Of a stretch of 64,000 nucleotides of DNA, positions 17,220 through 25,558 are shown piece after piece. This DNA comes from Mesorhizobium sp. M4B.F.Ca.ET.203.01.1.1 (GTDB taxonomy: Bacteria; Pseudomonadota; Alphaproteobacteria; Rhizobiales; Rhizobiaceae). The notes under the pieces were generated by a model. It had not been told where the DNA came from and searched no databases. It saw only the letters and a list, made by a program, of their open reading frames with translations. A program made the translations under genes and the position numbers. How positions within the stretch are numbered: the first letter of the stretch is position 1; each line of letters opens with the position of its first letter. Location: assembly GCF_004791025.1 (NCBI RefSeq), contig NZ_SRUO01000009.1, forward strand, positions 176,165-240,164, in the 5' to 3' direction.

Positions 17220-17484
17220 TGTGGTTCTCCATTGAAGCTGCCGACAACAACAATCGACGGCCGGATTGGATGCATTGCCGCCGGAGGGCACGTCCTGTTC
17301 ACCATGACGTGATAGGCATGATCCAATCCTGCCGGCTGGAGCGACTCGAATTCCCGTTCTGATTTGCACATGGCTGCTCGCGCAGCTCGCCACCGTCGCC
17401 ACGGCCGACGCCGGCGACGTCGCGGAGCTGGAAATCCTCGGCTTCAGCCAGGATGGCGGCGTCTTCGCCTTTGAGGAATTTGGC

Positions 17485-18069
17485 GTGCAGGATGGATCGG
17501 GCTTTCCCTATGCCAACCGCTACTACATCGACACCAGCGGCGACAGCTTTCTCAAGGACACGCCTATCAGGGTGCGCCTCGACGACGAGGCCGCGACGCT
17601 CGACCAGGCACGCCTGCAGGCGCGGCAGAAAGGTGAAGCCATTGTCGGCCAGGCGGAACTCGCGGCCAATCGCGGCATCACCGCTGGCTTCAACGCCATA
17701 ACCGAGCTTTCCGCCGATCCCTACCGCATGGCGGTCAATCCGCGCCCGATATTCTCTCCGGTCGACGAGCCGCTCGAGTTCCGGCTGGACGAAATCCCCT
17801 TGAACGACACCGAGGGCTGCCAGAGCCAGGGCGAGATCAACGGCTTTCGCCTGCTGCGCATCGAGGCAAAGGATGGCGGCAAAACGGAACTGGTGCACGA
17901 GGACAAGTCCATCCCGAAAAGCCGCGGTTGCCCGAACGGCTACCGCATTGGCGCTGTGCAGACGTTCTCGATGCAGGGCTTGAGCGCCTATGCCGTGCTG
18001 ATCGCAGTTCGGCAATACGGCTTCGAAGGTCCCGACTTTCGCTGGATCGCGGTGACAGGCCGGCTGTGA
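17485..18069 (+). CDS. DUF2259 family secreted protein, normal start codon missing
   Basis: The frame contains the DUF2259 hallmark FAFEEFGVQDGSGFPYANRYYID. GTG 17485 is the first usual start codon, but it falls inside that conserved motif. Upstream in the same frame, from about 17341, the sequence encodes a convincing signal peptide (IPVLICTWLLAQLATVATADA) and the first strand (VAELEILGFSQDGG). No ATG, GTG or TTG occurs in frame between the stop at 17305 and 17485. The real protein should be about 240 residues. A GGAG lies just before 17341, as if a start codon had been lost. The downstream gene overlaps by four bases. Confidence 0.7.
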   Translation: MQDGSGFPYANRYYIDTSGDSFLKDTPIRVRLDDEAATLDQARLQARQKGEAIVGQAELAANRGITAGFNAITELSADPYRMAVNPRPIFSPVDEPLEFRLDEIPLNDTEGCQSQGEINGFRLLRIEAKDGGKTELVHEDKSIPKSRGCPNGYRIGAVQTFSMQGLSAYAVLIAVRQYGFEGPDFRWIAVTGRL

Positions 18070-18590
18070 CACCGCTCTCCCAACCCACGGCGCGCAGTCG
18101 CATCGGCGACCATTTCCGGGCCGCCCTGCCCTCGGCCCGCACCGCGTTTGCCGGCGCGCTGGTCTGGGGCCTGACGATGGGCGCCAGCGCGCTCGTCAAT
18201 CTCCTGCTCTACGACTGGGAGACGCCGGCAAAGATCCGCTTCGTCACGCTCATTTATGCCGCCGGCGGCGCGCTCGCCTTCCCGGTCGGCCTGTTCCTGG
18301 CGCGGCTCGTCTCACGCGGCCGGCACTGGGAGGTTGCCTTCGCCGCCGCTTTCGTCGCGCTGCTGGTCGCTACGCTCGCCTTCACCGGTGGATTGTTCGC
18401 GCTGCAATACCGCTCCTACTATGCCGAATGGCACGCGCCGGCCTTCACCATCCGGTGGGCGTTCGAGTTGGTGTTCACCATGCTGACGGCGCTCTACCAG
18501 TTCGTCGTGCTCGGGATCCGGCTCTATTTTCCGCTGGGATTCATTGCGCTGGTGGCCGCCGGCATCTGGTTTGCGCGGCAGCGGCGTTGA
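18066..18590 (+). CDS. Integral membrane protein of unknown function
   Basis: A 174-residue protein starting at GTG, which overlaps the stop of the DUF2259 gene (GTGA). Four hydrophobic helices are visible: about residues 22-40 (AGALVWGLTMGASALVNLLL), 50-70, 80-100 (FAAAFVALLVATLAFTGGLFA) and 122-165. Short charged loops carry arginines. No family was recognised. The coupling to the DUF2259 gene suggests the exported protein and this membrane protein act together. Confidence 0.7.
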   Translation: MTPLSQPTARSRIGDHFRAALPSARTAFAGALVWGLTMGASALVNLLLYDWETPAKIRFVTLIYAAGGALAFPVGLFLARLVSRGRHWEVAFAAAFVALLVATLAFTGGLFALQYRSYYAEWHAPAFTIRWAFELVFTMLTALYQFVVLGIRLYFPLGFIALVAAGIWFARQRR

Positions 18591-18648
18591 GCATTTCGTC
18601 GGCCTCTGTTAGGAGGCGGGCGACAAGCCCCCAAGTCAGGACCGATTG

Positions 18649-19956
18649 ATGATCCCTCGCTATTCCCGGCCGGAAATGGTCGCCATCTGGTCGCCAGAGA
18701 CCCGTTTCCGCATCTGGTTCGAGATCGAGGCGCATGCCTGCGACGCGCTGGCCGAGCTCGGCGTCATCCCGAAGGAGGCGGCCAGGACGATCTGGGAAAG
18801 GGGCGGCGCGGCGAAATTCGACGTCGACAAGATCGACGAGATCGAGCGCGTCACCAAGCATGACGTGATCGCCTTCCTCACTCACCTCGGCGAGTTCGTC
18901 GGGCCGGATGCCCGGTTCATCCATCAGGGCATGACCTCATCGGACGTGCTCGACACCTGCCTTGCGGTGCAGCTCACCCGCGCCAGCGACATCCTGCTTG
19001 CCGACATCGATGCACTGCTGGCGGCTTTGAAGCGCCGCGCCTTCGAGCACAAGGACACCGTCACCATCGGCCGCAGCCACGGCATCCATGCCGAGCCGAC
19101 CACGTTCGGCGTCAAGCTGGCGCAGGCCTATGCCGAATTCTCGCGCTGCCGCGAGCGGCTGGTGCATGCGCGGGAGGACATTGCGACCTGCGCCATCTCC
19201 GGCGCGGTCGGCACCTTCGCCAACATCGAACCTTATGTCGAAGAGCATGTGGCGCAGAAGCTCGGGCTGAAGCCGGAGCCGGTGTCGACGCAGGTGATCC
19301 CGCGCGATCGCCACGCCATGTTCTTCGCCACGCTCGGCGTCATCGCCTCGTCGGTGGAGCGGCTGGCGATCGAGATCCGCCACCTGCAGCGCACCGAGGT
19401 GCTGGAAGCGGAGGAGTATTTCTCTCCGGGGCAGAAGGGCTCGTCGGCAATGCCGCACAAGCGCAATCCGGTGCTGACCGAAAACCTCACCGGCCTTGCC
19501 CGCATGGTGCGTTCCTTCGCCATGCCGGCAATGGAGAATGTGGCGCTCTGGCACGAACGCGATATCTCGCACTCCTCGGTCGAGCGCATGATCGGACCGG
19601 ACGCCACCGTGACGCTCGATTTCGCGCTGTCGCGGCTCACCAGCGTCGTCGACAAGCTGCTCGTCTATCCCGACAACATGCTGAAGAACATGAACAAGTT
19701 CCGCGGCCTGGTGCACTCGCAGCGCGTGCTGCTGGCGCTCACCCAGGCCGGCGTGTCACGCGAGGACGCTTACCGCCTGGTGCAGCGCAACGCCATGAAA
19801 GTGTGGGAACATGGTGCTGATTTCCTTGAGGAATTGCTGGCGGATAGGGAAGTGACCGCAGCGCTCCCCGAAGCCGATATCCGCGAGAAATTCGACCTCG
19901 GCTATCATACCAAGCATGTCGACACGATCTTCAAGCGGGTGTTTGGCGAGGCGTGA
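18649..19956 (+). CDS. purB: Adenylosuccinate lyase
   Basis: A 435-residue enzyme of the fumarase/aspartase superfamily. It carries the signature GSSAMPHKRNPV with the flexible loop, the catalytic histidine region GRSHGIHAEPTTFG, and the TSSDVLDT segment. It removes fumarate from SAICAR and from adenylosuccinate, two steps of purine synthesis. The ATG at 18649 is preferred over a TTG one codon upstream. AGGAGG stands further upstream. A palindromic repeat follows the stop. It lies about 3.4 kb upstream of purC, as in other rhizobia. Confidence 0.97.
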   Translation: MIPRYSRPEMVAIWSPETRFRIWFEIEAHACDALAELGVIPKEAARTIWERGGAAKFDVDKIDEIERVTKHDVIAFLTHLGEFVGPDARFIHQGMTSSDVLDTCLAVQLTRASDILLADIDALLAALKRRAFEHKDTVTIGRSHGIHAEPTTFGVKLAQAYAEFSRCRERLVHAREDIATCAISGAVGTFANIEPYVEEHVAQKLGLKPEPVSTQVIPRDRHAMFFATLGVIASSVERLAIEIRHLQRTEVLEAEEYFSPGQKGSSAMPHKRNPVLTENLTGLARMVRSFAMPAMENVALWHERDISHSSVERMIGPDATVTLDFALSRLTSVVDKLLVYPDNMLKNMNKFRGLVHSQRVLLALTQAGVSREDAYRLVQRNAMKVWEHGADFLEELLADREVTAALPEADIREKFDLGYHTKHVDTIFKRVFGEA

Positions 19957-19963
19957 GGCAAGC

Positions 19964-20148
19964 GTCCTTCTCCCCGTCACCATACGGGGAGAAGGTGCCG
20001 GCAGGCGGATGAGGGGCGGCGCCGACTTCGGCGATGATCGCACCCATAGGCGCTGCGGCTGAACGGACAATCTCGCAAACTTGGCGCTGCCCCTCATTGC
20101 CCTGCCGGGCATTTCTCCCCGTATAGTGACGGGGAGAAAGGGGCTGTC
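19964..20148. repeat. Inverted pair of intergenic palindromic repeats
   Basis: Left arm about 19967-20020 and right arm about 20085-20147 face each other. Each has CTTCTCCCCGT...ACGGGGAGAAG plus a TGCCGGCAG / CTGCCGGGC flank and a GATGAGGGGC / GCCCCTCAT end. The right arm is nearly identical over some 55 bases to the element at 63731-63790. It fills the gap between convergent purB and the VOC gene. Confidence 0.8.
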
Positions 20149-20160
20149 GCTAACGCCTCA

Positions 20161-21078
20161 TCACGCCTTGCCGGGAATGGTCCTGATCACCGTGCCCCAC
20201 GGATCCTCCCTGGACGTCTCGCCGGCCACGTTGTCCGAGCGCATCTCGACCCAGGCGAGACCCGAACGGGCCGGATCGCGGCGGCCGGAGCCGGCGCTGC
20301 GCCAGGCATTGGCGCCGATGTGGTGGTGGTAGCCGCCCGACGACAGGAAGACGGCCTGGCCGCCGTATTTCGCCACCGTGTCGAAGCCGAACTCGTCATG
20401 CCAGTAGGCTTCGGCATCTTCCGGTCGGCCGACGCGCAGATGCACATGGCCGACGATGGTGTTTTCCGGAGCGCCCTGCCAGCCGGCATCGCCTGCCGGC
20501 ACGCTGGCAACGACGGCGGGAAGGTTCAGACGCTCGGTCGCCATGGCGATCTTGTCGCCGTCCCATTTCCAGTCCTGCGGGCTACGGTCGGCGTAGATCT
20601 CGATGCCGTTACCCTCGGGGTCGGTCATATAGAGCGCTTCACTGACCAGATGGTCCGACGCGCCCTCGATGGCGATCCGGTTGGCCGCGGCGTGGTTGAT
20701 CCAGCGGCCGAGATCGGCACGACTGGGCAGCAGGAAGGCGGTGTGGAACAGGCCGGCGCTGCGCGGATCGTCGGGCTTTGCCGCGGCATCGGGCTCGAGC
20801 ACCAGCAGCGGCCGGTTGGCGGCGCCGAGCGTGATCACGCCATCGGCGCGGCTCAATTCCTGCAGGCCGACAACGGCGCGGTAATAGGCGGCGAGCCCTT
20901 CGGCATCGCGCGCCTTCAGGCCGACGCGCGACACGCTGACCGGCGTGGTCGCGGCAAAAGGCAATTCACTCATCATCGTCTCCGTTCGGGCGCCCGCCGA
21001 AACTCCCAAAGCCAGGAGCCCCGCGCCGCCGATCATCCTACGTCGTGTCAGCCCCGAAATCCGGTCCTTCACGGCCAT
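20161..21078 (-). CDS. Glyoxalase/VOC superfamily protein with a Tat-type signal
   Basis: A 305-residue protein. Two VOC modules are present: residues about 45-165 (VGLKARDAEGLAAYYRAVVGL ... MTDPEGNGIEIYADRS) and about 195-300 (HVHLRVGRPEDAEAYWHDEFGF). Candidate metal ligands are H in FHTAFL, E in GIEIY, and H in GHVHLR. The arrangement is like CatE-type catechol 2,3-dioxygenases. The N-terminus TRRRMIGGAGLLALGVSAGA looks like a twin-arginine signal, though a start at the internal MMSELPF would give a cytoplasmic form. Confidence 0.8.
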   Translation of the reverse strand: MAVKDRISGLTRRRMIGGAGLLALGVSAGARTETMMSELPFAATTPVSVSRVGLKARDAEGLAAYYRAVVGLQELSRADGVITLGAANRPLLVLEPDAAAKPDDPRSAGLFHTAFLLPSRADLGRWINHAAANRIAIEGASDHLVSEALYMTDPEGNGIEIYADRSPQDWKWDGDKIAMATERLNLPAVVASVPAGDAGWQGAPENTIVGHVHLRVGRPEDAEAYWHDEFGFDTVAKYGGQAVFLSSGGYHHHIGANAWRSAGSGRRDPARSGLAWVEMRSDNVAGETSREDPWGTVIRTIPGKA

Positions 21079-21204
21079 CTTGTCCTTGCCACAAATCGTC
21101 GATCTCGATCGTTCACACAAGAGAGCAAGGAGCGAACATGGTGTTCACTAAATTGATCGTGACCGTCGTTCGGCACGGTTGCGCGAAAGGGCGGCGCTCG
21201 CTAC

Positions 21205-21771
21205 ATGCGCGCCATGAAAGTCAAGGACGCAGATATCCTCATCGTGCCGGGCTACACCAATTCCGGCCCCGAACACTGGCAGACCCGCTGGCAGTCGAAA
21301 CTGTCGACGGCGCGCCGGGTCGAGCAGGCGGAGTGGTCGAAGCCGGTACGCGAGGACTGGACCGCGAATGTGGCCAGGGCGGTCAACGAGGCCGAGCGGC
21401 CCGTGGTGCTCGTGGCGCATTCGCTTGGCGTGGCGGCGGCGGTACAGGCCATCCCGCAGTTCCAAAGGCCGGTGGCCGGCGCCTTCTTCGTTGCGCCGCC
21501 CGACGTCGCCAATCCGGAGATCAGGCCGCGGCACCTGATGACCTTCGGCCCCTATTCGCGCGAGCCGCTGCCCTTTCCGTCGATCGTGATCGCCAGCCGC
21601 AACGACCCGTTCTGCGCCTTCGACGTCGCCGAGGATATTGCCGGCGCCTGGGGCTCGCTGTTCATCGATGCCGGGGATGCCGGCCACCTCAACGCGGATT
21701 CCGGCTTCGGCCCCTGGCCTGAAGGCTCGATGACCTTCGCCAAGTTCCTGACGGAATTAAGGGAACCCTGA
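21205..21771 (+). CDS. RBBP9/YdeN-type alpha/beta hydrolase
   Basis: A 188-residue serine hydrolase. The family's opening ILIVPGYTNSGPEHWQTRWQ is clear. Catalytic residues are S in VAHSLGVAAA, D in ASRNDPFC, and H in DAGHLNADSGFGPWP. RBBP9/YdeN proteins are small serine hydrolases with poorly known substrates. No signal peptide is present. An ATG three codons downstream (21214) is an alternative start. The gene is divergent from the VOC gene across about 125 bases. Confidence 0.88.
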   Translation: MRAMKVKDADILIVPGYTNSGPEHWQTRWQSKLSTARRVEQAEWSKPVREDWTANVARAVNEAERPVVLVAHSLGVAAAVQAIPQFQRPVAGAFFVAPPDVANPEIRPRHLMTFGPYSREPLPFPSIVIASRNDPFCAFDVAEDIAGAWGSLFIDAGDAGHLNADSGFGPWPEGSMTFAKFLTELREP

Positions 21772-21792
21772 GCTGTAGCCGCTCGGTGGCGC

Positions 21793-22566
21793 TCAGGATC
21801 CGATGGAATCGCGCATGCTCTTCAGCAGGGTCTTGGCGCCCAACGAAATCAGCGTGTGGTCCGAGCCCATGGCGAGCAGCCGGTAGCCCATCGCCACGAC
21901 GCGACCGGCAACCGCCGGCTCGATGACGTAGATGGCGGCGTGCTTGCCGGCCTTGCGCGTGCGCTCGGCGATCGAGGCTACCGTCTCCATCATGCTTTCC
22001 AGCGTCGAATTGACGGTGGTGCCGTTCGACCAGGCGATCGAGAAATCCGACGGGCCGACGAAAATGCCGTCGATGCCGGGTGTCTCAATGATGCCGTCCA
22101 GCGCCTCGAACGCCGCCCGCGTCTCAACCATCGCAAACGCCATGGTGCGCTGGTTGGTGTCGCGCAGCCATTCGGCATGATCGCCCCTGCCGTGGCGCGG
22201 AAAGGCATAGGTCGGCCCCCAGGACCGCTCGCCGACCGGTGGATATTTCATCGCGGCGGCGAATAGCCTGGCGTCGGCCACGGAGTTCACCATCGGCGCG
22301 ATCACCGCCTCGGCGCCGAAATCGAGCGCCCGGCTCGCCATGTCGAAGCGGCCGACCGGAATGCGAACCAGCGCCGGCTTGTTGGCGGCCAGCACCGGCA
22401 CCAGGCCGCGCAGCACGCTGTCCTCGTGATGGCCGCCATGCTGCATGTCGAGCGTGACGGCGTCGAAGCCCTGCTTGGCGATGATCTCCACCGTGAGCGC
22501 ATCCGGCACTCCGGACCATGCGGTGAACAGCGTTTCATCCGCCGCCAGGCGTGACTTCAGGGACAT
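21793..22566 (-). CDS. HpcH/HpaI aldolase family protein
   Basis: A 257-residue class II aldolase of the HpcH/HpaI family, related to 2,4-dihydroxyhept-2-ene-1,7-dioate and 2-keto-3-deoxy-sugar acid aldolases. It shows VTLDMQHGGHHEDS, ALVRIPVGR, a metal-binding VETRAAFEALDGI, and GIFVGPSDFSIAWS. It should split or form 2-keto acids with pyruvate and an aldehyde. The ribosome site GAGGAAG precedes the ATG. It converges with the RBBP9-like gene. Confidence 0.9.
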   Translation of the reverse strand: MSLKSRLAADETLFTAWSGVPDALTVEIIAKQGFDAVTLDMQHGGHHEDSVLRGLVPVLAANKPALVRIPVGRFDMASRALDFGAEAVIAPMVNSVADARLFAAAMKYPPVGERSWGPTYAFPRHGRGDHAEWLRDTNQRTMAFAMVETRAAFEALDGIIETPGIDGIFVGPSDFSIAWSNGTTVNSTLESMMETVASIAERTRKAGKHAAIYVIEPAVAGRVVAMGYRLLAMGSDHTLISLGAKTLLKSMRDSIGS

Positions 22567-22630
22567 CGGCTCTTCCTCGTTACCTCGTTAACAATCGCAG
22601 TTTCAGCCGGAAACGACGACAAAGGCAAAG

Positions 22631-22657
22631 AAAAACCGCCCGGCTGTGACGGGCGGT
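22631..22657 (-). terminator. Intrinsic terminator downstream of the ATPase zeta gene
   Basis: A seven-base GC stem (CCGCCCG at 22636-22642, CGGGCGG at 22650-22656) with a GCTGTGA loop is followed on the reverse strand by five T. It should stop transcription of the ATPase inhibitor gene before the HpcH/HpaI aldolase gene on the same strand. Confidence 0.8.
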
Positions 22658-22671
22658 CGATTGGTCCAGTC

Positions 22672-22720
22672 AGAGCATGACGCCGAAAAGCGTGAAGCGC
22701 GTTTCGGGCAACACCATGCT
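22672..22720. repeat. Palindromic repeat related to the 48-bp element
   Basis: The ends AGCATG and CATGCT are inverted, with inner arms GCCGAAA and TTTCGGGC. The central part GAAAAGCGTGAAGCG parallels GAAAAGTGCGTAGCGG of the 48-bp copies at 2573 and 53015, but the outer bases differ. It sits just downstream of the ATPase zeta gene, before its terminator. Confidence 0.65.
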
Positions 22721-22727
22721 TATAGGA

Positions 22728-23048
22728 TCAGGTGTTCTTGATCTGCTCGATCGCCTCGGCCATCAGTTCGTCCATGGTGCGGCGGATCTGATGGTCGGAC
22801 TGGGCAACGCCGGCGTCGTCGAAATCCTTGCGGATCTTGCGGAAAACGTCGTGGTCGCCGGCTTCCTCGATGTCGGCGACGACCACCTGCTTGGCATAGG
22901 CCTCGGCATCGTCGCCGGATTTGCCGAGCTTCTCGGCGGCCCACAGGCCGAGCGCCTTGTTGCGGCGGGCAGAGGCCTTGAAGCGAAGCTCCTCGTCGAA
23001 GACGAATTTGCGCTCGAAGCCCTCTTCGCGGTCTTTCATGCTGCTCAT
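22728..23048 (-). CDS. F1-ATPase inhibitor zeta subunit (DUF1476)
   Basis: A 106-residue acidic helical protein of the alphaproteobacterial DUF1476 family. It starts MSSMKDREEGFERKFVFDEE and continues with ARRNKALGLWAAEKLG, then RKIRKDFDDAGV and SDHQIRRTMDEL. In Paracoccus the zeta subunit inserts its N-terminus into F1 and blocks ATP hydrolysis; rhizobial versions may be weaker inhibitors. Its location beside purC is a conserved rhizobial neighbourhood. A terminator and a palindromic repeat follow. Confidence 0.9.
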   Translation of the reverse strand: MSSMKDREEGFERKFVFDEELRFKASARRNKALGLWAAEKLGKSGDDAEAYAKQVVVADIEEAGDHDVFRKIRKDFDDAGVAQSDHQIRRTMDELMAEAIEQIKNT

Positions 23049-23325
23049 GGCATCCCTCCGGTCAAATCCGATTCGCTTAGGCGTAAATCATGTGTGTTCC
23101 CGAAGCACAAACCAAAAGGCCGCGGGCCGGTCAATATGCTACATCACTTGCTGCGCTGCGGCATTTCATTCCCGAAAGCGGTTGATTCGAAGGATTTGCC
23201 GATTGAGCAAACAATGCGATTGGGATAGACACCGGCATTGAACACCGCCGTTGCCATACTAATTTAGGCAGACGGACAGGAACTGGTCGTTTGCCGCCTG
23301 CCCGGAAATCCAGAGAAAAAATCAG

Positions 23326-24120
23326 ATGAAAAATCGCCGCCGCATTTATGAAGGCAAGGCCAAGATCCTCTATGAGGGACCTGAGCCGGGGACGCTGATC
23401 CAGTTTTTCAAGGACGATGCGACCGCCTTCAACAAGAAGAAGCATGAAGTGGTCGATGGCAAGGGCGTGCTCAACAACCGCATTTCCGAGCACATCTTCA
23501 ACCATTTGAATCGCATGGGCATTCCGACCCATTTCATCCGCCGGCTCAACATGCGCGAGCAGCTGATCAAGGAAGTCGAGATCATTCCGCTCGAAGTGGT
23601 GGTGCGCAACGTCGCCGCCGGCTCGCTCTCGAAACGCCTCGGCATCGAGGAAGGCACGGTGCTGCCGCGCTCGATCATCGAATTCTACTACAAGGCCGAC
23701 GCGCTCGACGACCCGATGGTGTCGGAAGAGCACATCACCGCCTTCGGCTGGGCGAGCCCGCAGGAGATCGACGACGTGATGGCGCTGGCCATCCGCGTCA
23801 ACGACTTCCTCTCCGGCCTGTTCATGGGCGTCGGCATCCAGCTCGTCGACTTCAAGATCGAGTGCGGCCGCCTGTTCGAGGGCGACATGATGCGCATCGT
23901 CGTCGCCGACGAGATCTCGCCCGACTCCTGCCGGCTGTGGGACGTGGCCACCCAGGACAAGCTCGACAAGGACCGTTTCCGCCGCGACATGGGCGGCCTG
24001 GTCGAGGCCTATCAGGAAGTCGCCCGCCGCCTCGGCATCATGAACGAGAACGAGCCGCCGCGTCCCACGGGTCCGGTGCTCGTCGCGTCGTCCGAGCCGC
24101 CCAAGGGCATGAAGCACTAA
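23326..24120 (+). CDS. purC: Phosphoribosylaminoimidazole-succinocarboxamide (SAICAR) synthase
   Basis: A 264-residue ATP-dependent ligase that joins CAIR with aspartate. It opens RRRIYEGKAKILYEGPEPG, and has the signatures VVVRNVAAGSLSKRLG and QLVDFKIECGRLF, the family's second motif. Length and sequence are typical for alphaproteobacteria. It is first in purC-purS-purQ. The 277-base divergent gap to the ATPase zeta gene shows no clear operator. A strong hairpin lies between purC and purS. Confidence 0.97.
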   Translation: MKNRRRIYEGKAKILYEGPEPGTLIQFFKDDATAFNKKKHEVVDGKGVLNNRISEHIFNHLNRMGIPTHFIRRLNMREQLIKEVEIIPLEVVVRNVAAGSLSKRLGIEEGTVLPRSIIEFYYKADALDDPMVSEEHITAFGWASPQEIDDVMALAIRVNDFLSGLFMGVGIQLVDFKIECGRLFEGDMMRIVVADEISPDSCRLWDVATQDKLDKDRFRRDMGGLVEAYQEVARRLGIMNENEPPRPTGPVLVASSEPPKGMKH

Positions 24121-24128
24121 CTGCCAAA

Positions 24129-24156
24129 CCGGGCTTGCCGGTAACGGCGAGCCCGG
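24129..24156 (+). terminator. Strong hairpin between purC and purS
   Basis: A 12-base stem (CCGGGCTTGCCG / CGGCGAGCCCGG, one G-U pair) with a GTAA tetraloop lies ten bases past the purC stop. It is not followed by a T tract. It may therefore act as an RNA-stabilising or processing element, or a partial attenuator, rather than a full terminator. Confidence 0.5.
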
Positions 24157-24187
24157 CGCCAGCCTTACTGATTTCTCAGGAGTATCG

Positions 24188-24427
24188 ATGAAAGCCCGTA
24201 TCACCGTCACCCTCAAGAACGGCGTGCTCGACCCGCAGGGCAAGGCGATCGAGCATGCGCTGTCCGGGTTGGGTTTCGATGGGGTCGGATCGGTGCGCCA
24301 GGGCAAGGTGTTCGACGTCGAACTGGCCGGGACCGACAAGGCCAAGGCCGAAGCCGATCTCAAGGCCATGTGCGACAAGCTTCTGGCGAACACGGTGATT
24401 GAGAACTACGCGGTGGAGATCGCCTGA
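24188..24427 (+). CDS. purS: FGAM synthase subunit PurS
   Basis: A 79-residue protein with the PurS alpha/beta fold: MKARITVTLKNGVLDPQGKAIEHAL, then VRQGKVFDVEL, and a C-terminal CDKLLANTVIENYAVEI. PurS joins PurQ and the small-type PurL to make formylglycinamidine ribonucleotide synthase and is thought to pass ammonia from PurQ to PurL. CAGGAG precedes the ATG. The stop is two bases before purQ starts, so the genes are probably translated together. Confidence 0.97.
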   Translation: MKARITVTLKNGVLDPQGKAIEHALSGLGFDGVGSVRQGKVFDVELAGTDKAKAEADLKAMCDKLLANTVIENYAVEIA

Positions 24428-24429
24428 CA

Positions 24430-25098
24430 ATGAAATCAGCCGTCGTCCTTCTGCCTGGCCTCAACCGCGACCGCGACATGATCGCGGCGCTGACCAAGAT
24501 TTCCGGACAGGCGCCGGCAACCGTTTGGCAGACCGACACCGAAATCCCCGACGTCGACCTGATCGCCATTCCCGGCGGCTTCTCCTTCGGCGACTATCTG
24601 CGCTGCGGGGCGATCGCGGCGCGCATGCCGGTGATGCGGGCGGTGGCAGAAAAAGCGGCCAAGGGCGTGATGGTAATCGGCGTCTGCAACGGCTTCCAGA
24701 TCCTGGTCGAGGCCGGCCTGCTGCCCGGTGCGCTGATGCGCAATGCCTCGCTGAAATTCGTCTGCCGGCAGGTGAAGCTCGAGATCGCCAACGCCAACAC
24801 CATGTTCACCCGCCGCTATCAGCCGGGGCAGATCATCCGCTCGCCGGTGGCACATCACGACGGCAACTATTTCGCCGACGCCGAGACGCTCGCCCGCCTC
24901 GAGGGCGAGGGACAGGTGGTGTTCCGCTATGCCGAAGGCACTAATCCCAACGGCTCGATCAACGACATTGCCGGCATCATCAGCGAGAAGGGCAATGTGC
25001 TCGGCCTGATGCCGCACCCGGAAAACCTGATCGAGGCGGCGCATGGCGGCAGCGACGGCCGCGCGCTTTTCGAAGGCGCCCTCGGCATCGCCGCTTGA
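24430..25098 (+). CDS. purQ: FGAM synthase glutaminase subunit PurQ
   Basis: A 222-residue class I glutamine amidotransferase. The nucleophile C86 lies in GVCNGFQ; the His-Glu pair is in LMPHPENLIE near the C-terminus. The N-terminal VVLLPGLNRDRDM and IPGGFSFGDYLR segments are typical. It hydrolyses glutamine and supplies ammonia for FGAR amidation by PurL, which is encoded 3 kb downstream at 28117. Confidence 0.97.
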   Translation: MKSAVVLLPGLNRDRDMIAALTKISGQAPATVWQTDTEIPDVDLIAIPGGFSFGDYLRCGAIAARMPVMRAVAEKAAKGVMVIGVCNGFQILVEAGLLPGALMRNASLKFVCRQVKLEIANANTMFTRRYQPGQIIRSPVAHHDGNYFADAETLARLEGEGQVVFRYAEGTNPNGSINDIAGIISEKGNVLGLMPHPENLIEAAHGGSDGRALFEGALGIAA

Positions 25099-25143
25099 TT
25101 ATCTTCTAGGACATTCCTTTCGGAACGCGGGGGCGGCCTGACC

Positions 25144-25554
25144 ATGAGACTGACGATTGTTCGCCTTGCTCTCCTGGCTGCCGCCGGGCTTGCGCTCGCC
25201 TCCTGCCAGTCGAGCCCGAAGAACACGCCGGCGCCCTCGGGCAAGAGCGCCTCGCTGCTCGCCATGGAGCAGGTGGCGATATCGGCGCACAAATGCTGGA
25301 TCGCCAGCAAGGATCCGGCCTTCAAGCCCTACCAGATGGCCAATGAGCTGAATTCGTTCAGCGGCACGCCGCGCTTCCTGCTGGTGCCGGCCAAGCATTA
25401 TGGCGGCAAGCCGCTGCTGGTTGTGCAGGCGCAAGGCAATTCCAGCCGCGTCGATGTGTTCGGCCCGCTGATGGCTGACCCGCTCGGCGCGCGCATCGGC
25501 TCCGATATCGCCCGCTGGCAGGCGGGCAACCCGTCCTGCGCCGCCGCCGCCTGA
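25144..25554 (+). CDS. Predicted lipoprotein
   Basis: A 136-residue protein with a lipoprotein signal: hydrophobic RLALLAAAGLALA, then the lipobox LASC at about 18-21. The mature part contains a cysteine in AHKCWIAS and another at NPSCAAAA near the end, which may form a disulfide. The remaining sequence (FSGTPRFLLVPAKHYGGKPLLVVQAQG) looks like a small alpha/beta periplasmic domain. I do not recognise the family. It follows purQ by 45 bases and is probably in the same transcript. Confidence 0.75.
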   Translation: MRLTIVRLALLAAAGLALASCQSSPKNTPAPSGKSASLLAMEQVAISAHKCWIASKDPAFKPYQMANELNSFSGTPRFLLVPAKHYGGKPLLVVQAQGNSSRVDVFGPLMADPLGARIGSDIARWQAGNPSCAAAA

Positions 25555-25558
25555 GGCG

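Noticed and set aside
21138..21300. Short forward frame starting ATGGTGTTCACT before the RBBP9-like gene
   Set aside because: It overlaps the hydrolase start in another frame and turns into Arg/Gly-rich shadow sequence.
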